Origin: an uncultured Ruminococcus sp.
GTDB taxonomy: Bacteria; Bacillota; Clostridia; Oscillospirales; Acutalibacteraceae
DNA: 14,770 bases
Assembly: GCA_902803585.1 (NCBI GenBank)
Contig: CADCQO010000052.1
Coordinates: 1-14,770 of the forward strand
Direction of reading: 5' to 3'
Positions 1 through 7,148 of the stretch are shown one piece after another. The translations under genes and the position numbers were made by a program. The notes beneath the pieces were generated by a model. That model saw only the letters and a program-made list of their open reading frames with translations. It was not told the origin of the DNA and made no database searches. Position 1 is the stretch's first letter. Each line of letters begins with the position of its first letter.

Positions 1-1
1 G

Positions 2-1747
2 ACTTTGGCAGACAGAATTCTGGAACAAACACAGTCTGTGGCAATACGCGACATGGAAGACCAGCTTCTTGACAATATGGATCTGGAGCGTGAAAGGGGC
101 ATTACCATCAAAGCACACGCAGTTACACTGGTTTACCATGCCGATGACGGGGAAGAGTATATTTTCAACCTGATCGACACACCCGGCCACGTTGACTTCA
201 ATTATGAAGTGTCCCGCTCACTGGCGGCGTGTGAGGGTGCTGTGCTGGTAGTAGATGCCTCTCAGGGTATCGAAGCCCAGACCCTTGCCAATACCTATCT
301 GGCACTGGATGCGGGTCTGGAAATTGTACCGGTTATCAACAAAATTGACCTTCCGAGCGCAGACCCCGACAGAGTAAAAAGCGAAATCGAAGATGTCATT
401 GGTCTGCCGGCAGAGGACGCACCCTGTATTTCTGCCAAAATGGGCATCAATATCCATGATGTCATGGAACAGATCGTGGCATTGGTGCCGCCGCCGCAAG
501 GAGATGATGAAAAGCCCCTGCAGGCACTGATTTTTGACTCTTATTATGACAGCTACAAGGGCGTTATTATCTATGTGCGCCTGAAAGAAGGAAAACTGCA
601 GGTCGGTGATACTATCCGGCTGATGGCAACAGGAAAGGAATTCACAGTTGTTGAATGCGGATTTATGCGGGCTACCAGTCTGGAACCGTCACAGGCGCTG
701 TATGCGGGCGAGGTAGGCTATATTGCCGCCTCTATCAAAACAGTGAGTGATGCAAGAGTCGGTGATACAGTGACGCTGGCAAATGCACCGGCACAGGAAC
801 CGCTGCCTGGCTACCGTGCTGTACAGCCGATGGTTTTCTGCGGTATTTATCCGGCTGACGGCGCAAAATATCCCGATCTGAGAGAAGCACTCGAAAAGCT
901 CGAACTCAACGATGCGGCGCTTTCCTTTGAGCCGGAAACCTCTGTTGCGCTGGGCTTCGGTTTCCGCTGCGGTTTTCTGGGACTGCTCCATATGGAGATC
1001 ATACAGGAGCGTTTGGAAAGAGAATACAACCTTGACCTGATTACTACTGCGCCGAGTGTTATTTTCCGCATTACCAAAACGGACGGGACGGTGGAATATA
1101 TCGACAATCCTACCAATTACCCCGATCCTGGACAGATTGCCAAAGCGGAAGAACCGGTTACCGAAGCTCACATTTATGCGCCGTCAGAGTATGTCGGCAA
1201 TATCATGGATCTTTGTCAGGACAGGCGGGGCGTTTTCAAGGGTATGACCTATATTGACTCTGACAGAGTGGATATTCACTATGTTTTACCGCTGGCGGAA
1301 ATCGTTTATGACTTTTTCGACACGCTGAAATCCCGCACAAGAGGTTATGCTTCTTTTGACTATGAAGTATCAGGCTATGAGGAATCGAAGCTCGTGAAGC
1401 TCGATATTATGCTCAACGGTGACGTAGTAGATGCACTGTCGTTTATTATCCATGCGGACAAAGCCTATACCCGTGCGAGAAAAATGGCGGAGAAGCTGAA
1501 GGAGAAAATTCCCCGTCAGCTGTTTGAAGTGCCGATACAGGCTTGTATCGGAGGAAAAATCATTGCAAGGGAAACCGTCAAGGCAATGCGTAAGGACGTT
1601 CTGGCGAAGTGCTACGGCGGTGATATCACCCGTAAGAAAAAGCTGCTGGAAAAGCAGAAGGAAGGCAAGAAGCGTATGCGGCAGTTAGGTACGGTGGAAG
1701 TACCGCAGGAGGCATTCATGGCAGTCCTGAAACTGGATACAGATTAA
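2..1747 (+). CDS. lepA: Elongation factor 4 (LepA), 5' end cut off by the window
   Basis: This is the ribosome-associated translational GTPase EF4/LepA, which acts on elongating or stalled ribosomes in the cytoplasm. The reading frame is open to the left edge and begins inside the G1 region (T-L-A-D-R), so roughly the first 20-25 residues, including the P-loop, lie outside. Counting from the Leu codon at base 5, the visible motifs are: the switch I segment with RGITI (31-35), the G3 motif DTPGHVD (58-64), NKID (112-115) and SAK (143-145). Then come domain 2, the elongation-factor G-like domains, and the LepA-specific C-terminal domain ending with the basic KKMRQ-type stretch and a FMAVLKLD tail. 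The 580 visible residues plus the missing start match the usual ~600. The next gene begins 11 bp after the stop, so cotranscription is likely. There is no frameshift, and identification is firm. Confidence 0.97.
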   Translation, partial: TLADRILEQTQSVAIRDMEDQLLDNMDLERERGITIKAHAVTLVYHADDGEEYIFNLIDTPGHVDFNYEVSRSLAACEGAVLVVDASQGIEAQTLANTYLALDAGLEIVPVINKIDLPSADPDRVKSEIEDVIGLPAEDAPCISAKMGINIHDVMEQIVALVPPPQGDDEKPLQALIFDSYYDSYKGVIIYVRLKEGKLQVGDTIRLMATGKEFTVVECGFMRATSLEPSQALYAGEVGYIAASIKTVSDARVGDTVTLANAPAQEPLPGYRAVQPMVFCGIYPADGAKYPDLREALEKLELNDAALSFEPETSVALGFGFRCGFLGLLHMEIIQERLEREYNLDLITTAPSVIFRITKTDGTVEYIDNPTNYPDPGQIAKAEEPVTEAHIYAPSEYVGNIMDLCQDRRGVFKGMTYIDSDRVDIHYVLPLAEIVYDFFDTLKSRTRGYASFDYEVSGYEESKLVKLDIMLNGDVVDALSFIIHADKAYTRARKMAEKLKEKIPRQLFEVPIQACIGGKIIARETVKAMRKDVLAKCYGGDITRKKKLLEKQKEGKKRMRQLGTVEVPQEAFMAVLKLDTD

Positions 1748-1758
1748 GGAGAGGCTTG

Positions 1759-2148
1759 ATGACAGAGATGAAGAAAATCGTTTTGTTATACAATTTCAGC
1801 GGAGAAAGGCTGGCGGGTGTTAAAAAGGCGTTGGTATCGGTCAAAGCCATGCCGAAGGAAGTTGCAAAGGCGGATTACGGTGAAAAGCTGGGCTATCTTG
1901 CCGAGATCACGGGCTATACAGCCGGAGGAACAGCCGCTGATGATTTTGACGAAGAAATGCTGGTCATGTGCGGATTTCAGCGCAGAGATCTGGAAATCCT
2001 TTTAATGACGCTGAGAAAATATGTGTCTGGCGGAGTCGCACTGAAAGTAATGATAACGGAAACAAATGCAGCATGGAACAGCTGTGAATTATATCACGCG
2101 GTGAAAGCTGACCATGAAGAAATGCAGCGGAATCGTCCGCAGGAGTAA
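1759..2148 (+). CDS. DUF3783 domain protein of unknown function
   Basis: A 129-residue cytoplasmic protein with no signal peptide or membrane segment. The C-terminal half resembles the DUF3783 family: an MLVMCGF-type strand, a helix with LEILLMTLRKY, then a K-V-M-I-T-E-T-N-A-A-W segment with the conserved Asn and Trp, and a charged helix ending in E. The N-terminal VLLYNFSGERL strand looks like the start of a small alpha/beta fold. I chose ATG 1759 because AAGGAG at 1746-1751 stands 7 bases upstream; a TTG at 1756 is in frame but less likely. The gene sits between lepA and the GIY-YIG gene with only 11 and 4 bp of spacing, so it is probably part of the lepA transcript. No biochemical function is known for the family and none can be inferred here. 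Confidence 0.82.
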   Translation: MTEMKKIVLLYNFSGERLAGVKKALVSVKAMPKEVAKADYGEKLGYLAEITGYTAGGTAADDFDEEMLVMCGFQRRDLEILLMTLRKYVSGGVALKVMITETNAAWNSCELYHAVKADHEEMQRNRPQE

Positions 2149-2152
2149 GCAA

Positions 2153-2476
2153 ATGTATTACACCTATATGCTGCGGTGCATGGACAGGTCGATTTACACA
2201 GGGATTACAACTGACCCTGTGCGCCGGTGGAAGGAACACAGGGAAGGCGGTCTGAAAGCGGCCAAGTATACACGCTCCCGCAGGGCGGCGGGCATGATGG
2301 CCCTGTGGCAGAGCAAAAGCCGTTCTTCCGCCGCTAAACTGGAGTATTTCATCAAAACACTTACAAAGGCACAGAAAGAGGCGCTGGCTGAAAGCGGCAG
2401 TTTGGCGGTATATGCGGATAAACTGCCGGCAGAGGAATATCTGTTCATGCGTTCGCTGCCGGAAGCGGGTGAGTGA
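2153..2476 (+). CDS. GIY-YIG nuclease-fold protein (UPF0213/YhbQ type)
   Basis: A small single-domain protein of 107 residues with the GIY-YIG nuclease fold. The two signature strands appear as YTYMLRC (3-9) and SIYTGIT (13-19), followed by conserved basic residues in the DPVRRWKEH helix (21-29). YTRSR comes at 39-43, and the likely metal-binding Glu is E64 in the AAKLEYFIK helix. Family members of this size are stand-alone proteins with poorly defined roles; some are reported to have DNase activity in DNA repair or exchange. I chose ATG 2153 because AGGAG (2141-2145) is spaced 7 bases from it and because family proteins begin just before the YYTY strand; an upstream ATG at 2114 overlaps the previous gene. 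The stop codon overlaps the probable start of recQ, so the two are likely cotranslated. Confidence 0.9.
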   Translation: MYYTYMLRCMDRSIYTGITTDPVRRWKEHREGGLKAAKYTRSRRAAGMMALWQSKSRSSAAKLEYFIKTLTKAQKEALAESGSLAVYADKLPAEEYLFMRSLPEAGE

Positions 2477-3989
2477 GTTGACGATAGAAGAAGTGCTGAA
2501 AAAATATTACGGCTACACTTCATTCCGTGCGGGGCAGGAGCGCATTATACGCAGCATTCTGAACCGCAGGGACGTTCTGGGGGTCATGCCTACGGGTGCA
2601 GGAAAGTCTATTTGTTATCAGCTGCCTGCACTGATGTTTTCCGGCATTACGCTGGTTATTTCACCGCTGATTTCACTGATGCAGGATCAGGTGCAGGCAT
2701 TGCGTGATATCGGCGTGAGGGGTGCGTATCTGAACAGCACACTCACACCCCGCCAGATGCAGTCAGCCATAGCAAACGCAAAGCAGGGAAGGTACAAAAT
2801 CATCTATGCGGCACCCGAAAGGCTGAATGCGGCGGATTTTCTGGACTTTGCCTGCCGGAGCAATATTGAAATGGTAGCCGTTGACGAAGCACATTGTATT
2901 TCTCAATGGGGGCATGATTTCCGCCCGAGTTATCTGCGGATAGCGGAATTTATCGCAAAACTGCCCAAAAGACCGGTCATAGCGGCATTTACAGCAACCG
3001 CAGCGGAAGAGGTCAGGAAAGACATTATCAGCAGCCTGCATCTTCATACACCCCTTACGCTGATAACGGGATTTGACAGGCAGAACCTGTATTTTGCGGT
3101 GTTTCAGCCTCTGTATAAAGACCGTTTTCTGCTTGACTATGTGACGAGGGTACAGGAAAAAACAGGCATTATCTACTGTACATCACGAAAAAGTGTGGAT
3201 ATGGTGACAGAACTTTTGCAGAAGAAAGGCTTCTCGGCACTGCCCTATCACGCAGGAATGAGTGATGAGCAAAGAAAGCACAATCAGGAAGAATTTCTTT
3301 ATGACCGTGTACACATTATCGTGGCGACAAGTGCCTTCGGTATGGGCATCAATAAACCGAATGTGCGGTATGTACTGCACTACAATATGCCTCCGAATCT
3401 GGAAGAATATTACCAGCAGGCAGGACGTGCAGGCCGTGACGGCGAACCGTCCGACTGTATTTTGCTGTACGGCAGTCAGGATCTGAAAGTCTGCCGCTAT
3501 ATGATAAGGCATGAGGGGGGCGGCGAAGCAGCTGATCCGGAAAAGCGCCGTAAGCGTATGGAAGCGGCAGAAATGCGCCTCAAACTCATGATGTTTTATG
3601 TTTCCTCGTCTATTTGTCTGCGGAAGCGCCTGCTGGGATATTTTGGGGAATCTTTCAGACCGCCGTGTCATCATTGCAGTGTCTGCTGCGGTGACAGGGC
3701 GGAAAAATATCTGCTTCCTGCCGCGAGGCCGTCCTCGCCCGCCAGTCAGCCTGATGACCGTGATTTGTTCAAAAGGCTGAAAGAACATCGGAGATATCTG
3801 GCGGCACAGGCAGGCGTACCGGCTTTTTCCGTACTTCCCGACCAGTCTTTGTGGCAAATGGCGGTCATGCGTCCCCTTACAATGGCGCAGATGTCAAAAA
3901 TATATGGTATCGGAGAATATAAGCTGAACCGCTATGGACAGGATTTTTTGAATATTATCCGGCAGTATGAGCATGAATCGCATTCCTGA
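2469..3989 (+). CDS. recQ: RecQ-family ATP-dependent DNA helicase, short form with HRDC but no RQC winged helix
   Basis: A superfamily 2 3'-5' DNA helicase for replication and recombination repair. Numbering from the GTG at 2469, an FRAGQE motif 0 (about 19-24) precedes Walker A MPTGAGKS (40-47). The DEAH box with the RecQ-specific HCISQWGHDFRPSY follows, then FTATA and motif VI QQAGRAGRDG. The zinc module has C383, C400, C403 and C406 with the 16-2-2 spacing seen in E. coli RecQ. An HRDC-like domain starts near residue 428. Only about 20 residues separate zinc module and HRDC, so the RQC winged-helix domain is absent, and the protein is ~506 residues against ~600 for full-length RecQ. The start is uncertain: GTG 2469 overlaps the upstream stop, while TTG 2478 has GGGTGAG just ahead. 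An ATG at 2412 would lie deep within the GIY-YIG gene and is unlikely. Confidence 0.94.
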   Translation: MSELTIEEVLKKYYGYTSFRAGQERIIRSILNRRDVLGVMPTGAGKSICYQLPALMFSGITLVISPLISLMQDQVQALRDIGVRGAYLNSTLTPRQMQSAIANAKQGRYKIIYAAPERLNAADFLDFACRSNIEMVAVDEAHCISQWGHDFRPSYLRIAEFIAKLPKRPVIAAFTATAAEEVRKDIISSLHLHTPLTLITGFDRQNLYFAVFQPLYKDRFLLDYVTRVQEKTGIIYCTSRKSVDMVTELLQKKGFSALPYHAGMSDEQRKHNQEEFLYDRVHIIVATSAFGMGINKPNVRYVLHYNMPPNLEEYYQQAGRAGRDGEPSDCILLYGSQDLKVCRYMIRHEGGGEAADPEKRRKRMEAAEMRLKLMMFYVSSSICLRKRLLGYFGESFRPPCHHCSVCCGDRAEKYLLPAARPSSPASQPDDRDLFKRLKEHRRYLAAQAGVPAFSVLPDQSLWQMAVMRPLTMAQMSKIYGIGEYKLNRYGQDFLNIIRQYEHESHS

Positions 3990-4009
3990 TATATACGATA
4001 AGTATAAAT

Positions 4010-4037
4010 TTGGCACATAAAATACCTGCTGTATAAT
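4010..4037 (+). promoter_or_regulatory. Sigma-A promoter ahead of the 4184 gene
   Basis: TTGGCA (4010-4015) and a perfect TATAAT (4032-4037) are separated by 16 bases in an AT-rich gap. Transcription would begin near 4044 and leave a leader of about 140 nt. That leader contains partial dyads, namely ACTGTAT/ATACAGT (near 4070-4099) and ATACAA/TTGTAT around a single base (near 4104-4118). They could be operator sites or just AT-rich noise. No clear recQ terminator is visible in this gap. Confidence 0.6.
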
Positions 4038-4183
4038 ATACAATCAGGATATATCTATTGTTTTATACGGACTGTATTTTTCAAATAACGGATACAGTAT
4101 TTTATATACAAATTGTATTATTCGCAAAAACAATACGGAAAGTAGATCAGCAAAAATACAGAATGTTATGATGCAAAGGCGTG

Positions 4184-4501
4184 ATGCAGATGACACGGGA
4201 AACCGCAAAAAAGTGTATTAAAGGGTATCCGTTTGAACGGCAGGCGGCGGCAAAGGAAGATATCGACCGCCGCGCTTATGTAACGGCAGAATTGGTGCCG
4301 GTGTTTGAGATCGAAAGCGGTTACTATCAGATGAAGGTCAATTATAAGATTCGTTTGGCGGACGGCTATATTTACGGAAAAGCACCGAGTATGGACGATT
4401 TTGTCAGAATGCACGAATCAGCGGCAAGAGGCGAAGTGTTCAGGATTTTATATCTCGAAAAATCCCGCATTATTCTGGAGATAGAAGAACGGGACGATTA
4501 G
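4184..4501 (+). CDS. Hypothetical protein, unrecognised
   Basis: A soluble 105-residue protein with no signal peptide and no membrane segment. It has an N-terminal basic helix-like stretch (TRETAKKCIKGYPFERQ), then an alternating pattern that suggests beta strands (VTAELVPVFEIESGYYQMKVNYKIRLADGYIYGKAP), a charged helix around MDDFVRMHESAA, and a final strand-rich end with acidic residues. I do not recognise a family. Start choice is ambiguous among GTG 4181, ATG 4184 and ATG 4190; AAGG at 4176-4179 is 4 bases before ATG 4184 and 10 before ATG 4190. It is preceded by its own sigma-A promoter and followed after 71 bp by the ABC transporter genes, so it may be the first gene of that transcript. 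Base composition and codon use look like the neighbours, which supports a real gene. Confidence 0.72.
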   Translation: MQMTRETAKKCIKGYPFERQAAAKEDIDRRAYVTAELVPVFEIESGYYQMKVNYKIRLADGYIYGKAPSMDDFVRMHESAARGEVFRILYLEKSRIILEIEERDD

Positions 4502-4572
4502 ATCGGCGAAAAAATTTACTGAAAGCGGATTTTTTGCGGAATATACAGACAGTATAGAACGGAGGATTTCAG

Positions 4573-5466
4573 ATGGACTATGTACTGCAAACAGAGAAAC
4601 TCACGAAAGCCTATCGGGGCACGAATGTGGTAGATGGTGTTTCTCTGACAGTCAGGCAGGGAGATATTTACGGTTTTGTCGGGAAAAACGGCGCCGGCAA
4701 AACAACCTTTATCCGCACTGTATTAGGGTTGACGAAAGCGACAGACGGCACATTCCGCTTTTTTGACGGTGAAGATCTGACGACAGCCCGAAGAAAAACC
4801 GGAAGCCTGATCGAAGGGCCGGCATTGTACAGGAACATGACGGCGGAGGACAATATAGAACTGTACGCAAGGATGCTGGGAGCAGATCTGAAGCGTTCAC
4901 AGGAACTGCTGGAAAAGGTAGGTCTGTCAAACACGGGGAAAAAGCGTGTTGTCAATTTCTCGCTGGGCATGAAACAGCGTCTGGGTCTGGCGATGGCGCT
5001 GATAGGCGATCCTGATTTTCTGATGCTGGACGAGCCGATCAACGGACTCGACCCCAAGGGAATTGTCGAGATACGGGAACTGCTGCTGCTTCTTCGTGAG
5101 CAGGGCAAGACGATTTTTATTTCGAGCCATATTTTAGGAGAACTCGAAAAGGTGGCGACACGCTACGGCATTATTTCCAACGGTCATCTCGTGGAGGAAC
5201 TTACAGCGGAAGAACTGAAAAAGATTTGTGTTGCCCGTACCATCATCAAAACGAACAATCCCTCAAAAGCGGAGGAAATCGTGAAGCGTGTTTTGCAGTC
5301 AGAAGGGGTAAGCACAGAAAGCGGTCTGGTTATGGTCACTGTGCCAATCGGGAACATCGGTCTGCTGACGAATGAGTTATTCAAAGAAGGCATCACGGTG
5401 TTCGGCATCAGCAATGATGACAACAGTGCAGAACAGTATTTTATCCGCAGGATGGAGGAGGGATAA
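4573..5466 (+). CDS. ABC transporter ATP-binding protein, BcrA/LanF-like E-loop type
   Basis: The 297-residue ATPase subunit of an ABC-2 exporter, acting at the cytoplasmic face of the membrane. It shows Walker A GKNGAGKTT (37-45), signature SLGMKQR (130-136), Walker B LMLDEP (150-155) with catalytic Glu154, and the switch His186 in ISSHIL. The position of the usual Q-loop glutamine is held by Glu81 in GSLIEGPALY. This E-loop is known from LanF and bacitracin-type immunity ATPases, which favours antimicrobial-peptide export or self-protection over nutrient uptake. The C-terminal ~80 residues form the accessory region typical of these exporters. GGAGG (4561-4565) is 7 bases from the ATG. The permease gene starts 2 bp after the stop, and its ribosome binding site lies in the last codons here, so the two are tightly coupled. 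The substrate cannot be read from the sequence. Confidence 0.93.
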   Translation: MDYVLQTEKLTKAYRGTNVVDGVSLTVRQGDIYGFVGKNGAGKTTFIRTVLGLTKATDGTFRFFDGEDLTTARRKTGSLIEGPALYRNMTAEDNIELYARMLGADLKRSQELLEKVGLSNTGKKRVVNFSLGMKQRLGLAMALIGDPDFLMLDEPINGLDPKGIVEIRELLLLLREQGKTIFISSHILGELEKVATRYGIISNGHLVEELTAEELKKICVARTIIKTNNPSKAEEIVKRVLQSEGVSTESGLVMVTVPIGNIGLLTNELFKEGITVFGISNDDNSAEQYFIRRMEEG

Positions 5467-5468
5467 GC

Positions 5469-6290
5469 ATGGGCACATTGATGAAGGCAGATTTCTATAA
5501 ACTGAAAAAAAGCCGGAGCTGGTTTGTGTGCATTGTTGTCGCCTTTGTGATAGGCGTTATCATGTCGGTGCTTTACTATATGGCATGGAAAATGGTGGGA
5601 AATAACGTTGAGTTTACCCGTACCCTGATGGAGAGTCTTGGTTCAGACGAAAAAACGATCAACGATATGCTGATGGTTGTTCCGGACAACAACTCTTGGG
5701 CGTATATCAGCACCGCTCTGGCAGATACTAATGTCCTGTATATTACGGCTATTGTCATCAGCATATTTGTCAGCTCGGAATATTCTATGGGAACCATCAA
5801 GAATTCCGTATCGAGGGGCTGTCCGAGAACGGCAGTATACTTTTCAAAGCTGATTTTTTCTCTTGCGGCAATGGTAACGGTGGTTGTTTCCTATCTGCTG
5901 GGCAGCGGTATGGTAGGCTGTATCCTGTTTGGCTTCAGTGCGAAGATTTCCGCCGGACAGATTCTGCTGACGCTGGCAGGGTATATTGTGCAGTTTGCGG
6001 CGGCAGGCAGTGTATTTGTGATGATAGCGGTACTGATGAGAAAAACAGGCTATGCGGTAGCCTTTTCCATTGTCATTCCCATGCTGATTACGTCATTGCT
6101 GCAGGTGGCGGCAATATCTGTCAACAACAGCAATTTGTTTTCCCGCTTCTGGCTGTTCCTGTCCATTACCAGCACACAGAATTTTTGCCTGAACGGAGAA
6201 GCCTATGTGCCGTTTCTTGTCGGTACGGCTTATCTGGTTCTGAGTGCTTTGGTCGGCATCATCGTATTCCGGCGTCAGGAATTGAAATAA
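5469..6290 (+). CDS. ABC-2 type permease, six predicted membrane helices
   Basis: The 273-residue membrane partner of the preceding ATPase. Hydrophobic segments lie at about residues 17-40, 90-108, 128-156, 165-192, 194-217 and 249-270, giving the six-helix layout of ABC-2 permeases. A soluble loop of about 50 residues follows helix 1, and the SSEYSMGTIKNSVSRG segment after helix 2 is the coupling-helix region characteristic of this class. There is no FtsX/BceB-like large extracellular domain, so this is not a Bce-type detoxification permease despite the two-component system downstream. GGAGGAGGG (5454-5462) lies 6 bases before the ATG and overlaps the end of the ATPase gene. The likely role is export, or removal from the membrane, of a peptide or lipid-active compound. 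That is inferred from the ATPase type, since the permease itself gives no substrate clue. Confidence 0.9.
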   Translation: MGTLMKADFYKLKKSRSWFVCIVVAFVIGVIMSVLYYMAWKMVGNNVEFTRTLMESLGSDEKTINDMLMVVPDNNSWAYISTALADTNVLYITAIVISIFVSSEYSMGTIKNSVSRGCPRTAVYFSKLIFSLAAMVTVVVSYLLGSGMVGCILFGFSAKISAGQILLTLAGYIVQFAAAGSVFVMIAVLMRKTGYAVAFSIVIPMLITSLLQVAAISVNNSNLFSRFWLFLSITSTQNFCLNGEAYVPFLVGTAYLVLSALVGIIVFRRQELK

Positions 6291-6312
6291 CAGCTCATGA
6301 TAAACCGATAAG

Positions 6313-6343
6313 TTGTTCCGCTGATGTGGTTATATTGGAACAA
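6313..6343 (+). promoter_or_regulatory. Dyad TTGTTCC-N17-GGAACAA upstream of the two-component promoter
   Basis: A perfect 7-bp inverted repeat with a 17-base centre lies 22 bp after the permease stop and 5 bp ahead of the -35 box of the regulator promoter. It is not followed by a T-tract on the + strand, so it is a poor intrinsic terminator. Its position suits an operator or an upstream activator site, possibly for autoregulation. This is seen in sequence only. Confidence 0.35.
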
Positions 6344-6348
6344 AAAAC

Positions 6349-6377
6349 TATACAATCCGAAAAAAATATGATATAAT
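6349..6377 (+). promoter_or_regulatory. Extended -10 sigma-A promoter of the regulator-kinase-htrA operon
   Basis: A perfect TATAAT at 6372-6377 is preceded by TG one base upstream (TGATATAAT), making an extended -10. The -35 at 6349-6354, TATACA, matches the consensus at four of six positions with a 17-base spacer. This pattern is typical of promoters that tolerate or need an activator at a weak -35. Transcription would start near 6384 and leave a leader of about 57 nt before the regulator ATG. Confidence 0.7.
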
Positions 6378-6440
6378 GAGAGAAACAGGCAGTCCTACAA
6401 GTGATAGGAGTATGATTTGAAAAGAAGGGTGATGATTTGA

Positions 6441-7148
6441 ATGGGCATGGGAAAGATTTTAGTAGTAGATGATGACATCAATATCTGCGAACTGCTTCGT
6501 CTGTACATCGAGAAGGACGGCTATAAAGTTGTTATCGCTAATGATGGTGGTCAGGCGGTCACGAAGTTCAAGACAGAAAAGCCCGATCTGGTAATGCTGG
6601 ATATTATGCTGCCCGTACTGGACGGCTGGGAGGTATGCAGGGAAATCCGCAAGACTTCACAATGTCCCATTATCATGCTGACCGCAAAGGGCGAAGTGTT
6701 TGACAAGGTGCTTGGTCTGGAACTGGGTGCAGATGACTATGTGGTGAAGCCTTTTGAAACGAAGGAAATTGTCGCAAGAATCAAGGCGGTGCTCAGGCGT
6801 GTCAGCAGCAACAACGTGTTTGGTGAAAATACGCAGGAAACCAAAAAAGAGGTTCGCTATGAAGGTCTGGTAATCAATATGACCAACTATGAACTGAGAG
6901 TGCGCGGCGAACAGGTTGATACACCGCCGAAAGAAATGGAACTGATCTACCATCTGGCAAGCAATCCTAACCGTGTGTTTACCAGAGATCAGCTGCTGGA
7001 CGAGGTATGGGGATTTGACTGCTATGTGGATTCAAGAACAGTTGATGTGCATATCAAGCGTCTGCGGGAAAAATTAGAGGGTGTGTCGGATAAATGGACA
7101 CTGAAAACTGTATGGGGAGTAGGTTATAAGTTTGAAACGAAAGCATAG
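6441..7148 (+). CDS. OmpR/PhoB-family response regulator
   Basis: A 235-residue DNA-binding response regulator. The receiver domain (about 4-120) has the acidic pair D10-D11, the phosphoacceptor D54 in VMLDIMLP, T81 in MLTAK and K103 in VVKPF, so all active-site residues are present. The C-terminal winged helix (about 138-235) has the YELRVRGE, FTRDQLLDEVWG and SRTVDVHIKRLREKL segments typical of the OmpR subfamily. It would be phosphorylated by the kinase encoded directly downstream. GAAGGG stands ahead of the ATG at 6441; an in-frame ATG at 6447 would also give a complete receiver domain. Regulation by the extended -10 promoter and possible autoregulation through the dyad at 6313-6343 are inferred. 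The target genes are unknown; the htrA gene in the same operon and the ABC pair just upstream are natural candidates. Confidence 0.96.
   Translation: MGMGKILVVDDDINICELLRLYIEKDGYKVVIANDGGQAVTKFKTEKPDLVMLDIMLPVLDGWEVCREIRKTSQCPIIMLTAKGEVFDKVLGLELGADDYVVKPFETKEIVARIKAVLRRVSSNNVFGENTQETKKEVRYEGLVINMTNYELRVRGEQVDTPPKEMELIYHLASNPNRVFTRDQLLDEVWGFDCYVDSRTVDVHIKRLREKLEGVSDKWTLKTVWGVGYKFETKA

Noticed and set aside
3183..3857. A 224-codon open frame on the minus strand inside recQ
   Set aside because: It lies fully antisense to a well-supported helicase gene, has no ribosome binding site or family match, and has the composition expected of a shadow frame.
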